A DNA stretch of 64,000 bases from CAZEAC01 sp964510065 (GCA_964510065.1 CAZEAC010000007.1:1-64000); one strand, 5' to 3'; shown: positions 43,539-53,344, numbered from the stretch's first letter. Program-made: numbers and translations. The notes: generated from the sequence alone by a model not told the origin.

Positions 43539-44560
43539 TAGAATAAATTTCCAAAAAATGATTTACAGAGCTCTTCGCGGCACACATGCACTTTTTTCTT
43601 GGTGCCGATTCGTAGTTCTGCCTCCTCAATAAGACGGTCAACAATGTAGTAATCACCTTTTACCCGGTAGTTGACGAGAACTGGATCGTCATCATCAATG
43701 ACGAATAATGCTGGAGCTTCAGAGGTTCTAAGAGTCTTAGGCATCTGAAAAAATGTACGCTCACCATCATCGAAAACACGGAGTGGCTTCCACGAGTAAT
43801 CATCGCCTTTGATCTTGTAGCTGAAGTTCAGTTTCTCTGGCTCGAGCGAGAGCGGCTCGTCAGGCTCGCGCTTGGCGAAGATCTCACTTAGATCAGGTGT
43901 TTCTTCTTGTGGATAGTTCCAAGCAATTGCTGGCATGTACCAATCCCCAGAGACTGCCTTGAGGTGATAAGTGCGCAGGTTGGTAGTAATTAAGATATTT
44001 GTCTCAATGTCGCTATCGAGAGGCTTCAAGACAATATGCGCGCTTTCCTTTTTTCCCTCGCCGGTTTTTATAACACCAATTTTCCAGCGTACAGTGTCGC
44101 CCGCTACAGGTGCGTTGGTGAGTTGTTCCCCGGCCTGAAGCTCAATATCTGTAACTCTATCAACTCCAGTTCGCGCTTCGTAAACGTCTCCGTCTTTATA
44201 GTTATAGACTGTCTTTGATCCTATGTTTTTTGCTGACTTTGGCTTTTGAGTAGCCTGTTCGACTCGATGGGTAATGACCATCTTGGTTTTGAGCGATTCG
44301 ACCTGCTGTAATAATCCATCGATTACTTGATCGCTTGTCTTTGGTTCTATGCTTGGGGAGGGAGTTGAAGTTCCGCCCTGATTAATAGCTTCGTTAGGAA
44401 TAGGAAACTTGGTGGCCCCTTCAGCGAGTGCTTTAGTTTCCGCTCCTTCAAAAAGTGTCGCGAGTATAGCCTCAGAAGATGTGGTGGAGTCAGCAATGAC
44501 GTATGATTGAGGGAATAGAGTGAACATAAGAAATATCAGAACATTTAAGATGTAATTCAT
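43538..44560 (-). CDS. trbG: TrbG/VirB9 core-complex protein
   Basis: A 340-residue periplasmic protein. Signal peptide at the start (MNYILNVLIFLMF), C-terminal VirB9 domain with PLRVFDDGERTFFQMPKTLR and later ALFVIDDDDPVLVNYRVKGD. The ATG at 44560 follows TAGGA; a start at 44587 is possible. It is followed by trbI. A long middle linker makes it longer than typical VirB9. Confidence 0.9.
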   Translation of the reverse strand: MNYILNVLIFLMFTLFPQSYVIADSTTSSEAILATLFEGAETKALAEGATKFPIPNEAINQGGTSTPSPSIEPKTSDQVIDGLLQQVESLKTKMVITHRVEQATQKPKSAKNIGSKTVYNYKDGDVYEARTGVDRVTDIELQAGEQLTNAPVAGDTVRWKIGVIKTGEGKKESAHIVLKPLDSDIETNILITTNLRTYHLKAVSGDWYMPAIAWNYPQEETPDLSEIFAKREPDEPLSLEPEKLNFSYKIKGDDYSWKPLRVFDDGERTFFQMPKTLRTSEAPALFVIDDDDPVLVNYRVKGDYYIVDRLIEEAELRIGTKKKVHVCREELCKSFFGNLF

Positions 44561-44568
44561 AAGCGATC

Positions 44569-45273
44569 CTATAACTCCCTGTTCCATTGAAAATTTGTGA
44601 TGTAAAAGCCAAGCGGATTTTTTGAAAGAGAGGCTTCGTCCTTTGGCGGTTCAATCTCCACGGTAAAAATGCCGGTCATGGTGAAGCGCTCAACCGGAGA
44701 TCCATGATTGTTGTAGACACTCTCTTCCCAGCGCGCTTGATACGAGTTGCCGCCATCTATTTGCACAACCGCGATAGGCTGAATAAGAACGGTAAGATCA
44801 CCGAGGCGCTTTAGTGGGCTATTTTGATCGCGATTCGTCAGATCGTTAAGTACATTGGCAGCATCTCGCCTCAGAAACGCATAGGCCTTCAGCCAATTTT
44901 GCTTGATAAGCACTGGATCAGATGGGACGGCGCGCACCAGAGTAATAAAGTTACTGAGGAAGTATTTGATCTCTTGAAGTTGGGGCTTATAGACGTACTG
45001 ATCGACTCGACCAAGTACCATTGGTTCGCCGCGTTCTTTATCAATACCGACCAGCACAGGGATGACCTTGTTCTGCTGTATCAGAAGTGTCAAAGCTACA
45101 AGTGCGAGCGAAGTTGCTGTCAGCGCGCCAATGCAAGCAAGTCGCCAATTCTTAGCCTGAACTACTGTAGTACCGATGCGGCTGTCCCATTCTTGGCGCG
45201 CTCTAAGAAATGGCGTCTCAGGTGGCGAGGGAACTCGATAGTTTGGTGGTTCCTTTAGAAATTCCTTGCTCAT
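44569..45273 (-). CDS. trbF: TrbF/VirB8 inner-membrane protein
   Basis: A 234-residue bitopic protein: cytoplasmic N-terminus with PETPFLRARQEWDSRIGT, membrane segment near residues 45-66, then the periplasmic NTF2-like VirB8 domain (MTGIFTVEIEPPKDEASL, NPLGFYITNFQWNREL). The start overlaps the trbL stop (ATGA). Confidence 0.93.
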   Translation of the reverse strand: MSKEFLKEPPNYRVPSPPETPFLRARQEWDSRIGTTVVQAKNWRLACIGALTATSLALVALTLLIQQNKVIPVLVGIDKERGEPMVLGRVDQYVYKPQLQEIKYFLSNFITLVRAVPSDPVLIKQNWLKAYAFLRRDAANVLNDLTNRDQNSPLKRLGDLTVLIQPIAVVQIDGGNSYQARWEESVYNNHGSPVERFTMTGIFTVEIEPPKDEASLSKNPLGFYITNFQWNREL

Positions 45274-46652
45274 TGTGTCTTCTCCTCATTTCCAGTTAAG
45301 GGAACGCTAGTTCCGCCTTGCGGCTGTGCGGTGGGTTGAACAGCTTTTTTAGCGAGATCGACAACACTTGAAGAAGTGCCCTTTGGAGCCTCGTTTTTTG
45401 TCTTTGGGGTAGACTGATTCTCAGAGGTGGAGTTTGGTACGCTACCTTTTGGAGTTTTTTCATCGCCAGCATTGGTTTTAAGCGACTCATCGCGGAGAGC
45501 CGAAAAACCACGAACCTTTTCTCGCCCCGCGTTGAAGCTTTGCCGGATATCTCCTCCAAGCTTAGTGACTGGAGAGATGCCAGCCTTAAATCCTGCAACG
45601 CCGACTGATGCAATTCCTCCAGCCGTACCCTTAAGCTTGGTTCCAATCGATCCACTACCTTTAAGCGCTGCATTTGCAGCAGCTACCTGGAAACCTCCAG
45701 TTGCGATGCCTGCTGGTATTGAAGCGGCTTGCGACAAGGTCGATACAGAGTTGGAAATCTGACCAGGTGCCCTTGCGGCACCACCGGCTAGGAGTGTTCC
45801 AGACTCTAATCCTGCTGCTCCGGCTATCGCGCTCCCTGCCGCGCTTCCAGCGGTTAACGCTGGGCCACCGGCAAGCAATCCAGCCGCTAAACCTGGCGCG
45901 TGCCAGGCAAGCGTTGCTACAGCCATACAAACTACCAGAACATTGAACAGTTGGGTCCAAGTGGGATCTGGCGGAATTGCTAGACCCTTCATTACCGGCA
46001 TTGTTACTGAAACGATGAACCCTAGTACCATTAGCTTGATCCCAAATGAGATAATGGCTCCGAATAGTTTTTCAGCAAGGAATGCCGTGTGTTTGAAAAC
46101 TCCGAATGGAATCAGCATCAGGCCGAGTGTTGTGACCATCCCGAATTCGAGGTAGGTCACAAATACCTGAATGGCGATCACAAAGTACGAGAGGATGATC
46201 CCAAATGCGCAGATGCCTGTGACGAGAATGTCATTTAGGTTCCACAGCACATCCCATGAGCTATAACCTCGAATATGGTCAAGAATGGGAAGAGCTACAT
46301 AAAATCCAGCTTGCACTATTAGTGAGGGATCTCTTACAGAGGACAAGACATCACCTCCTGCAGATGATGCGATTTTTCCTGTATGAATAAAACCTTCGCT
46401 GATCGCACTTACAAGTGAATCATAGTTTTGGATCACGAATACAAAAAAGCCGATAGTTAAAAGCTTCTTAATAAGCTTTGTCATGGCCTCACTCCCCGTG
46501 AGTGCCCACCAAAGCGCAGCCAGTAAAATTTCAAGTGTAGTGAGAAGCGAGAGCAGATTCCAAGCGTGAGGCCCTACATCCTTCCGACCCAATTGAAAGA
46601 TCTGAAGAAACTGGTTCAGTACGGTAGTGAGCGTTCCTGTGTCGGCTTCCAT
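45270..46652 (-). CDS. trbL: TrbL/VirB6 polytopic channel protein
   Basis: A 460-residue protein with about six membrane segments in the first 260 residues, including VFVTYLEFGMVTTLGLMLIP and the conserved LIPFGVFKHTAFLAEKLFGA. Then comes an Ala/Gly-rich region and a hydrophilic, Lys/Ser/Thr-rich cytoplasmic tail. Typical of TrbL. It begins 8 bases after trbJ. Confidence 0.9.
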   Translation of the reverse strand: MEADTGTLTTVLNQFLQIFQLGRKDVGPHAWNLLSLLTTLEILLAALWWALTGSEAMTKLIKKLLTIGFFVFVIQNYDSLVSAISEGFIHTGKIASSAGGDVLSSVRDPSLIVQAGFYVALPILDHIRGYSSWDVLWNLNDILVTGICAFGIILSYFVIAIQVFVTYLEFGMVTTLGLMLIPFGVFKHTAFLAEKLFGAIISFGIKLMVLGFIVSVTMPVMKGLAIPPDPTWTQLFNVLVVCMAVATLAWHAPGLAAGLLAGGPALTAGSAAGSAIAGAAGLESGTLLAGGAARAPGQISNSVSTLSQAASIPAGIATGGFQVAAANAALKGSGSIGTKLKGTAGGIASVGVAGFKAGISPVTKLGGDIRQSFNAGREKVRGFSALRDESLKTNAGDEKTPKGSVPNSTSENQSTPKTKNEAPKGTSSSVVDLAKKAVQPTAQPQGGTSVPLTGNEEKTQ

Positions 46653-46660
46653 ATCGGCTC

Positions 46661-47407
46661 CTAAAATGGGTTTTCGTTAATTGGGTTACCTGCATAGGGT
46701 GCGCCCCAACCATCAAGAACATGATCCATGCGATTTTTGGCTGCTGCTGAGGAACTGTTTTGCTCCATTAGATAAGCAGTGTGCGCCTGTGTGTAGGTTG
46801 CAAGCTGGGCGTTCAAACTTAAAAGGTTTCCGGAAATGCTGGCGGCGATCTGATTGCCAGCTTGTGTTGCCTGAAGAATTCCTACTGCTCCTTGAGAATC
46901 AGACATAAGTTTTTGAAGATGGGCTTGAGTTTTTGGTAGGCCATCAAGCACCTGCGCGCCGGTCTTTGAAGCCCCAAGCATCATCTCTCGCGTGGTGCCT
47001 ATCCACTTTTTCATGTCCTCAGACATGGAGCTGCGCGATATTGGATCGAAACGACTTAGAAAATCGGGATAGAGTTCCTCGAAGCGTGATTGCAAAGTTT
47101 CTATGTTTTGCATAAGCCCATTGACTGAGCCGACTGTGGTGAAAAGCTCAGAAAACTGCTCAGAAAAGTCGTCGATGATATCGAATGGCAGTTTGGTAAG
47201 ATTCTTGGCTTCATTTGCTAATGAGATTACTTGATTGGCGATCATGCGAGCCTCGTTTATGTTGCTCATGAGCGCCCGAATCGCTGTGAGAATATTCTGC
47301 GCAAAATTTGACGGATCAAAGACAACGAAGGCTAAAACCCTGCTCGGTCTTACGAGGAATGCGATTGGGCCTAATGCGGCAAGTGATAGGAATACACGTC
47401 TTTTCAT
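46661..47407 (-). CDS. trbJ: TrbJ/VirB5-type pilus-tip protein
   Basis: A 248-residue exported, helical protein: signal peptide (MKRRVFLSLAALGPIAFLVR), then VFDPSNFAQNILTAIRALMS and ESLQSR-like helices typical of TrbJ, which sits at the pilus tip or in the periplasm. The ATG at 47407 overlaps the trbE stop. Confidence 0.88.
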   Translation of the reverse strand: MKRRVFLSLAALGPIAFLVRPSRVLAFVVFDPSNFAQNILTAIRALMSNINEARMIANQVISLANEAKNLTKLPFDIIDDFSEQFSELFTTVGSVNGLMQNIETLQSRFEELYPDFLSRFDPISRSSMSEDMKKWIGTTREMMLGASKTGAQVLDGLPKTQAHLQKLMSDSQGAVGILQATQAGNQIAASISGNLLSLNAQLATYTQAHTAYLMEQNSSSAAAKNRMDHVLDGWGAPYAGNPINENPF

Positions 47408-49830
47408 GCTGTTCTCCATTGACTTAATTTTTCTTCAAGGTAATTTGCTGCCCAAGTTATTCCGGTCTGTTGAAGTAGTTTTAAATTAAACTCATCGCGG
47501 TTTGAGTTTTCCAAAATGAGCTTTTGTAGCTGCATTTGTGAATCTTTGGAGGTGGTAGCGCAGTACGTCAGCGCTACTTCACCTAGACCCAATTCGAAGA
47601 GACGATTTCCTAACGGAGACGTGTAGTAGTATTCGCGTTTAGGAGTGGCTAAGGATACGATCTCAATTTGGCGCTCATTGAGGCCAAAGCGCTGGTAAAT
47701 CTGCTGAGAGTCCTCACTTAACGCTGTGGGATTTGGAAGATATATCTTGGTGAAGCATGCTTCCTTGAGAGTCATTACTATTGAACTCTCAGCGATGTCG
47801 GCAAGGCTCTGGGTCGCAAAGATTACCGAGACATTGGCTTTCCTCAGAACTTTAAGCCATTCGCGAATTTTGGCTGCAAATAATTCGTTATCGAGGAAGA
47901 GCCAAGCTTCATCGAGAACAAGCATAGTTGGACGACCGCAAAAACGCTGCTCAAGACGATGAAAAAGGTACGACAACACTGGCAAGACAACTGAAGGAGT
48001 TTCCATTAGCGCTTCCATCTCGAAGGCTTGCCAGTGCCCATAATCTAGATTGTCGGAAGTATTATCGAGTAGCGCCCCGTGGGCTCCTTGCACAGTAAAC
48101 GGAAGAAGAGCGCGCCTAAGAAGTTCATTTTGAAGAAGAACGGTTAGACCAAAGAGCGTGCGCTCTTCTTGCTTTGCTGTTGATAGACTTGAAAGTGCCT
48201 GCCAAAGCTGATCTTTGATGTGCGGATCAACTTTTACGTTTTCCTGAGAGAGAATGCTGACAATCCACTCATGTGCCCAGCTCCGCTCACTCTCTTCATC
48301 GATTCGTGAAAGCGGTTGGAACGAAAGTGAATTCCGCTTGGCACCCAGGTCATAAAAATCTCCTCCTACTCCTGCCGTTAGAGTCCTGGAGCTTCCACCT
48401 TTGTCGAATATGTAAACCTGTGCGTCTTGATAGCGCAGAAACTGAGCTTCGAGAAGATTCAGCAATACTGATTTTCCCGCTCCTGTTGGGCCTATAATGA
48501 GCGAGTGGCCAACGTCACCCACATGCGTGTTTAACCGAAATGGTGTGCTTCCATTAGTGAGCGCAAAAACATGAGGTGGTCCCTTGAGATGCTGATTTTG
48601 TGCTGGTCCTGCCCAGATGGCGGAGAGCGGAAGTAAATGAGCTAAATTCAGGGTGTGGAGGATCGGACGTCGGACATTGTTGTAAACATTACCTGGTATA
48701 GTTCCAAGCCATGCATCGACGGCGTTTACGTCCTCAATTTTAGCTGTGAAACCAAGACCGTTAATTACTCGCAGTACCTCGGCAGCGTTTGCCTCTGACA
48801 CCTCTTGCTTAACATCGCCAACACAGACGGCGCAGGTGAAATAGCCAAACGAAACGGCTTCGGATAGAAGTTCTTGCAGCGCTGAGTCAGCATCAGCAGC
48901 TTTGTTTACTGCGTCAGAATCGCTCATTACAGATTCTGAACCAGTGAGTACCTCCTTTAGGAGCGTTACTATTCCTTTACGTTTGGCAAACCAGCGCTTT
49001 TTGAAGCGATTAATTTCTGTCTCGGCTTCCACGCGGTCAAGGCAGATAAAGCGCGTTGCCCAGCGATATTCGAGAGGAAGGCGGTTAAGTGCATCTAAAA
49101 TTCCTGGCTGGCTCCTACTTGGAAACGCTTGCAATGAGATTACTCGAAGGTGTTTTTTCCCAAGACAAGGCTCAAATCCTGGAACCAGCGGCGAATCGCA
49201 GAGCAGACTATCGAGGTATAATGGAATTTCTGGAACCTGCACCTCATGCTGTCTTTCTGAGACCGTTGAATGCAGATAGGTCAGCAGCTCTGATCCTTCA
49301 AGCAGTTCAACCTCAGGGAATAGAGTTTCAAGGAGTTGAGCAATACGTGACACTTCATTTTCGAAGCTCTCAAGGAGTTTGCTATAATCGATAGAATTCT
49401 TTGCTTGATTCTCTATGAATTTTGCCGTGATTCGAGTCTGTGAGTCTGAGGGAGGAAGATAAACGAGCGAAATGTAATAGCGTGATTCAAAGTATTGACT
49501 CTCTTTGAAAAGAGTTCTGCGCTCGGCGTCGATAAGATAGCTTATCGGGTCAGGCCAGTGTGAGTCGGGATAATCTTGAGAAAGAGTCCGCGTTGCTTCC
49601 GCAAAGATTGCCCAGCCGGAACCAAGCCGTTTTAAGACATTATTAAGCCTTGCACAGACGGTTATAAGTTCCGCTTCTGTTGAAGACTCAAGATCGGGGC
49701 CTCGGTATTTGATGGTACTTTGAAAAGAGCCGTCCTTGTTCAGGATAACTAACGGCGAGACTAGTCCAGCCCAACTAATAAGGTCACTTAGGCGGCTTGG
49801 TACGTGTTGGTATTCGCGCAGTGAAAGCAT
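47404..49830 (-). CDS. trbE: TrbE/VirB4 secretion ATPase
   Basis: An 808-residue ATPase. VirB4 N-terminal domain, Walker A IGPTGAGKSVLLNLLEAQF near residue 450, Walker B MLVLDEAWLFL near 638 and the C-terminal motif VIFATQSLADIA are intact. It is needed for pilus biogenesis and substrate transfer. It begins 4 bases after trbD, and its end overlaps trbJ. Confidence 0.95.
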   Translation of the reverse strand: MLSLREYQHVPSRLSDLISWAGLVSPLVILNKDGSFQSTIKYRGPDLESSTEAELITVCARLNNVLKRLGSGWAIFAEATRTLSQDYPDSHWPDPISYLIDAERRTLFKESQYFESRYYISLVYLPPSDSQTRITAKFIENQAKNSIDYSKLLESFENEVSRIAQLLETLFPEVELLEGSELLTYLHSTVSERQHEVQVPEIPLYLDSLLCDSPLVPGFEPCLGKKHLRVISLQAFPSRSQPGILDALNRLPLEYRWATRFICLDRVEAETEINRFKKRWFAKRKGIVTLLKEVLTGSESVMSDSDAVNKAADADSALQELLSEAVSFGYFTCAVCVGDVKQEVSEANAAEVLRVINGLGFTAKIEDVNAVDAWLGTIPGNVYNNVRRPILHTLNLAHLLPLSAIWAGPAQNQHLKGPPHVFALTNGSTPFRLNTHVGDVGHSLIIGPTGAGKSVLLNLLEAQFLRYQDAQVYIFDKGGSSRTLTAGVGGDFYDLGAKRNSLSFQPLSRIDEESERSWAHEWIVSILSQENVKVDPHIKDQLWQALSSLSTAKQEERTLFGLTVLLQNELLRRALLPFTVQGAHGALLDNTSDNLDYGHWQAFEMEALMETPSVVLPVLSYLFHRLEQRFCGRPTMLVLDEAWLFLDNELFAAKIREWLKVLRKANVSVIFATQSLADIAESSIVMTLKEACFTKIYLPNPTALSEDSQQIYQRFGLNERQIEIVSLATPKREYYYTSPLGNRLFELGLGEVALTYCATTSKDSQMQLQKLILENSNRDEFNLKLLQQTGITWAANYLEEKLSQWRTA

Positions 49831-49834
49831 GTGT

Positions 49835-50083
49835 CTATACCGAGTAGTAACGTTTGTGGCGAACCTGTCGCCGAAATGTTGCGAAGAATTGGGGATCTTT
49901 TTTGCTTATTGCAACAAAGATTAAGTGCAGGACTAATCCGACCGGAACGCCGAGTGGGCTGTGCATTCCAAGAACGAGCGCGGCGGTGAGAGTGCCATTT
50001 AGTATGGCCAGCTCGCGAGGCACTCCGGCAATCATTATCGGTTGCGTGAGCGAACTATGAATGAGAACTTCAAAGCCTTCCAT
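49835..50083 (-). CDS. trbD: TrbD/VirB3 protein
   Basis: An 82-residue membrane protein: MEGFEVLIHSSLTQPIMIAG then VPRELAILNGTLTAALVLGM, the conserved TrbD opening, with two hydrophobic segments. The ATG shares a base with the trbC stop. A longer in-frame extension upstream overlaps trbC and is rejected. Confidence 0.88.
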   Translation of the reverse strand: MEGFEVLIHSSLTQPIMIAGVPRELAILNGTLTAALVLGMHSPLGVPVGLVLHLIFVAISKKDPQFFATFRRQVRHKRYYSV

Positions 50084-50397
50084 TAAAACGTCGCTCCAGT
50101 TCCACCGCCAAAAAAGCTTAAGAAAAATGAAGTTGCAGAAAATGCTATAGTGAGTCCGAATACAACCCAGAGCATCTTTCGCATTCCGCCGCCGCCTTCG
50201 CCGAAGGCTATGCCTAGGCCGGTGATGATGATTGAAGCTACGCCAATTGCGCGCGCGACCGGGCCAGAAAGAGAATTGATGATCTGATCTAGCGGGCCTT
50301 CCCACGGCATGCCGGTGCCAGCAGCAAATGCGGGTTCTGCAGTGAATGAGGTGACGAGCGCCAGGCTCAGAGCGATGATTGATAATTTTCTATTCAT
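50083..50397 (-). CDS. trbC: TrbC/VirB2 major pilin
   Basis: A 104-residue pilin precursor: long signal peptide (to about residue 26, AFA-AGTG), then two hydrophobic helices (SGPVARAIGVASIIITGLGI, MLWVVFGLTIAFSATSFFLS) and a small loop. TraF at 36772-37287 is the expected processing peptidase. First gene of the trb run. The start has GGAG-like purines upstream. Confidence 0.9.
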   Translation of the reverse strand: MNRKLSIIALSLALVTSFTAEPAFAAGTGMPWEGPLDQIINSLSGPVARAIGVASIIITGLGIAFGEGGGGMRKMLWVVFGLTIAFSATSFFLSFFGGGTGATF

Positions 50398-50469
50398 TTG
50401 TGTATCTCCAAGATTTAAGCGTGTGTGAATGTAACTTCAGTCATGTTGGTATGCCGCCCTCAATGAACT

Positions 50470-50952
50470 CTAAGAAGGATTCCAACGAGACTGCCGCGAG
50501 TTCGACATTGCCTTAAGACGAAAGTCCGTCAGAAGAAAACGATTTGGTGACAGATTCGTTGGATCAGCGCGCTCTTCAATCTCTGCCAGCATTTTAAGAG
50601 CTTTTCGCGAACGCTCTTTTCCTTTCGCCTCAAGTAAAATCTTCGCTGCCGGTTGTACTTGTGGGATCGGCAGCGCAAGCTCTCCAGGAGTCGCAGCTTG
50701 CAGGACGTACACAGCCCAGTACGCAGTTCCGAATTGATTCTGTTCCCAGAGATCAATCGCGAAAATAGCACCAGGCTTAAAAAGCGCAGTCTTGCGCGTT
50801 TTTACGCCGTCGATAAATTCATTTTCGATTATGCGCAGAGGTCGACCGAATAGAAGGCGATGGTTGCAGTGGTTGACTTCAAATCGGCTTTCGAAGCGAG
50901 TGAGAAACTGATCTGAACTTTGCTGAGTTGAAATGCTATCGATGTTATTCAT
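50470..50952 (-). CDS. DUF2840-like protein
   Basis: A 160-residue protein matching the DUF2840 layout: FEVNHCNHRLLFGRPLRIIE, then FKPGAIFAIDLWEQNQFGTA and YWAVYVLQAATPGELALPIP. Members lie in Trb-type elements, commonly near relaxase genes; the function is unknown. The ATG at 50952 was chosen. It lies about 70 bases before trbC on the same strand. Confidence 0.7.
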   Translation of the reverse strand: MNNIDSISTQQSSDQFLTRFESRFEVNHCNHRLLFGRPLRIIENEFIDGVKTRKTALFKPGAIFAIDLWEQNQFGTAYWAVYVLQAATPGELALPIPQVQPAAKILLEAKGKERSRKALKMLAEIEERADPTNLSPNRFLLTDFRLKAMSNSRQSRWNPS

Positions 50953-50984
50953 GCGGTCCAGATTACCTGACCGCATCTGCAATG

Positions 50985-51009
50985 GTTCCCTCGATGAATT
51001 CCAACATCG
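50985..51009 (+). repeat. 25-bp element repeat, right copy
   Basis: Identical over 25 bases to the reverse complement of 18369-18393. It lies between the DUF2840-like gene and the nuclease gene; its core GAATTCCAAC is shared with several intergenic sites. Confidence 0.75.
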
Positions 51010-51021
51010 GGGTAGAACGAA

Positions 51022-52098
51022 TTACTTCTTTTTGGTTCTCACTTGATTTTCCAATCGAGTTTTTGCAATCGCCAGGGAGTCAATGAGCTTCTTGCGCAGC
51101 AATTCTATTGGCGGCAGCTCGGTAAGATAGCTGGCTACGTGAATGCCACTTTTACTCATTTCCAATAACTCTACGGTGCTATCTGATTTCTCAGCGCAAA
51201 GAATGATGCCGAGTGGACTTTCCTCATGGGGCTTACGTTCATATCTATCCAGCCAGCGAAGATAAAGCTCCATCTGACCTTTATGGGCAGGTTTGAATGC
51301 ATCGAGCTTTAATTCCACGGCCACGAGCCTGCGCAACCCTCGATGAAAGAACAGTAGATCAAGATAATAATCCTCATTTTCAAGCGAGACTCTTTTTTGT
51401 CGGGCGACAAAGCTAAAACCTGAGCCCAGCTCAAGAATAAATTGCTCCAGCTCTCTGAGGATGGCTGCCTCAATGTCTTTCTCAGAATGAGCACCCTTCA
51501 AGCCTAAGAAATCCAGGAAGTACGGATCTCGAAATACAAGGTCTGGGGAAAGCTGATCTTTAGTGCGGAGCTTATTAAGCTCAATTTCAGCAACTTTTGT
51601 TGGTTTCCTTGAAAGAGCGGTACGCTCGTACAGCATCCCACCAATTTTTTGGCGTAGAGTACGAACGCTCCAGCGCTCTACTCGGCACATTTCAGCGTAA
51701 AAATCACGTTGGAGGGGCTTTTTTAGAGGAATCAGCTCTATGAAATGACTCCAGCCCAATTGTTGCGACAGTGTCGCAACAATTTCTAGGTCAGGAAAAA
51801 CCTGCCCGAAACGAATCATACGAAAGAGATTTCGTCGTGAAAATCCTTCCCCGAACTCTGGAGCCAATTGTGCCGACACTGTCGACACAATTTGCTCCCC
51901 ATATTCAGCACGCTTGCTCTTTAGAACCTCTTTGCTAATGCGTTCCCCGGTCGCCCAGTAGAGCATGACAAGGGCAGAATTGACTGACTGTGCGACACCC
52001 TGACGTGTGGTTTGAATCAACGCGCGCAAGTCGTCCACAATAGTTTTAGACGAAATGGCAACTGCCTTTGATGTTTTGAAACCAATCTTTTTGTGCAT
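51022..52098 (-). CDS. YhcG-type PDDEXK nuclease-domain protein (DUF1016)
   Basis: A 358-residue protein. The N-terminal DUF1016 domain (VNSALVMLYWATGERISKEV, FSRRNLFRMIRFGQVFPDLE) is followed by the PDDEXK-like nuclease domain with YYLDLLFFHRGLRRLVAVEL and KLDAF: the Asp and the E-x-K are present. LGIILCAEKSD and the C-terminal helices complete the family pattern. These proteins are common on mobile elements and are linked to defence or DNA processing, but biochemical roles are poorly known. The start at MHKKIG (52098) follows AAGG. Confidence 0.85.
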   Translation of the reverse strand: MHKKIGFKTSKAVAISSKTIVDDLRALIQTTRQGVAQSVNSALVMLYWATGERISKEVLKSKRAEYGEQIVSTVSAQLAPEFGEGFSRRNLFRMIRFGQVFPDLEIVATLSQQLGWSHFIELIPLKKPLQRDFYAEMCRVERWSVRTLRQKIGGMLYERTALSRKPTKVAEIELNKLRTKDQLSPDLVFRDPYFLDFLGLKGAHSEKDIEAAILRELEQFILELGSGFSFVARQKRVSLENEDYYLDLLFFHRGLRRLVAVELKLDAFKPAHKGQMELYLRWLDRYERKPHEESPLGIILCAEKSDSTVELLEMSKSGIHVASYLTELPPIELLRKKLIDSLAIAKTRLENQVRTKKK

Positions 52099-52140
52099 GT
52101 TCTCTACCTTATATAAGCGCAAAATTTCCCTGATAGTTGC

Positions 52141-53214
52141 TTAGCTCACCCCGAATATGCGCTGGTTCATTCGTTCAACGACTCCCGCAGTATGGGTGTC
52201 TGCGAGATGCGAATAGCGCTTAACCATCTGTAGTGTGCGGTGTCCGAGCACTTCGGCGATCTCCAGCATCGTGGCTCCGCCCATGGCTAGATAGGAGGCC
52301 GTCGAGTGCCTGAGATCGTGAAAGCGGAAGTCCTCAAGCTTTGCAGCTTGAACTGCCTTCCCCCAGAAGCCGTCGAGATGAAATGGCTTGCCGGTTTTGG
52401 CTGTACTGTCACCTGGAAAAACAAGATTGGTGTCTATTCGGCGAACCTTGGCATGGGTCCTTAGGAGTTCCAGAGCAAGCCCTTTCACCGGTACACGGCG
52501 ATGATCTTTATTCTTGGTATGGGAAAGAATGATCACCCCTTTGGCTAGGTCAACCTGCTCCCAAGTTAAACGCCAAACTTCACCGCGCCGCATACCTGTT
52601 GATAGGGTCAAAACGACCAACGTGTGGAGGTTGGTGGATCGGCTATTCTTGCAAGCTTCTAGCAGTCGATTGCGCTCCTCGTCCGAGAGAAACCGCACTC
52701 GGCCAGGGGCCTCTTTCTCTCTACGGATGCGCCGCGCTGGGTTACTTTCAATCCACATCCATTCGCGCATACACATCTCCAATACGCAGCTCAAGGATGA
52801 GATATAGCGGTTCCATGTTTGGGGTTTTCGTACGCGGTTATATCGGGTCACACCTCGCAGGAACTTACCCTTTAACTCACACAAGAGGGCTGGATTTACT
52901 TCGGCCAAAGAGCGTTGGCCAATCTCCTCGCGGAACCATAAAATCTCGCGTTTTTGGTCTACCAGGTAGCGGGGCTTTTTGGGTAATTCTTCAAGAATGA
53001 ATCGATCAATCGCTGCCGCCAAAGTATGGTTCTGCGCCTCTAACTGAGGAAGGTAGCGCCCTAAGCGCATAGTCGTCTCGATATCCTGAATCCATAGCTT
53101 CGCGTCAGTCTTGCGCGAGAATGTTTTACAGGCCGTTGGAAAGCCTTTGCGCTTTACCTCGGCCTCAAAAAAATTAATGCCCTCTTTGGTCTTTCTCTCT
53201 CGAATGCTTCCCAT
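52141..53214 (-). CDS. int: Tyrosine integrase of the element
   Basis: A 357-residue site-specific recombinase. N-terminal Arm/SAM-like domain, then the catalytic Arg in LSTGMRRGEVWRLTW near residue 208, HDLRHSTASYLAM near 300, LGHRTLQMVKRYSHL with His near 323 and the nucleophile Tyr near 333. All catalytic residues are present. It starts about 220 bases from the tRNA-Cys and is read away from it, the usual layout for integrases that use tRNA 3' ends. Confidence 0.95.
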   Translation of the reverse strand: MGSIRERKTKEGINFFEAEVKRKGFPTACKTFSRKTDAKLWIQDIETTMRLGRYLPQLEAQNHTLAAAIDRFILEELPKKPRYLVDQKREILWFREEIGQRSLAEVNPALLCELKGKFLRGVTRYNRVRKPQTWNRYISSLSCVLEMCMREWMWIESNPARRIRREKEAPGRVRFLSDEERNRLLEACKNSRSTNLHTLVVLTLSTGMRRGEVWRLTWEQVDLAKGVIILSHTKNKDHRRVPVKGLALELLRTHAKVRRIDTNLVFPGDSTAKTGKPFHLDGFWGKAVQAAKLEDFRFHDLRHSTASYLAMGGATMLEIAEVLGHRTLQMVKRYSHLADTHTAGVVERMNQRIFGVS

Positions 53215-53321
53215 GGTCTTGCTGCCTCAATGTAAGCGGAAGGAATTTCACCACGGGGAAGCGGTGAGTGCTGGGTGCGATGAATTCCAACCGAATTGTT
53301 TTTGTCATGTGTTGTAGGGAT

Positions 53322-53344
53322 TTCCGGATTCGTTCCGGATTGGA
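53322..53344 (+). repeat. End repeat, right copy (tandem TTCCGGAT units)
   Basis: Identical over 23 bases to 17555-17577, direct orientation, 90 bases inside attR and upstream of the integrase start. Candidate arm-type site or integrase operator. Confidence 0.7.

Noticed and set aside
49835..50305. Longer 156-residue form of trbD
   Set aside because: The first 74 codons overlap trbC in another frame and are Arg/His-rich shadow sequence; TrbD proteins are about 80-100 residues.
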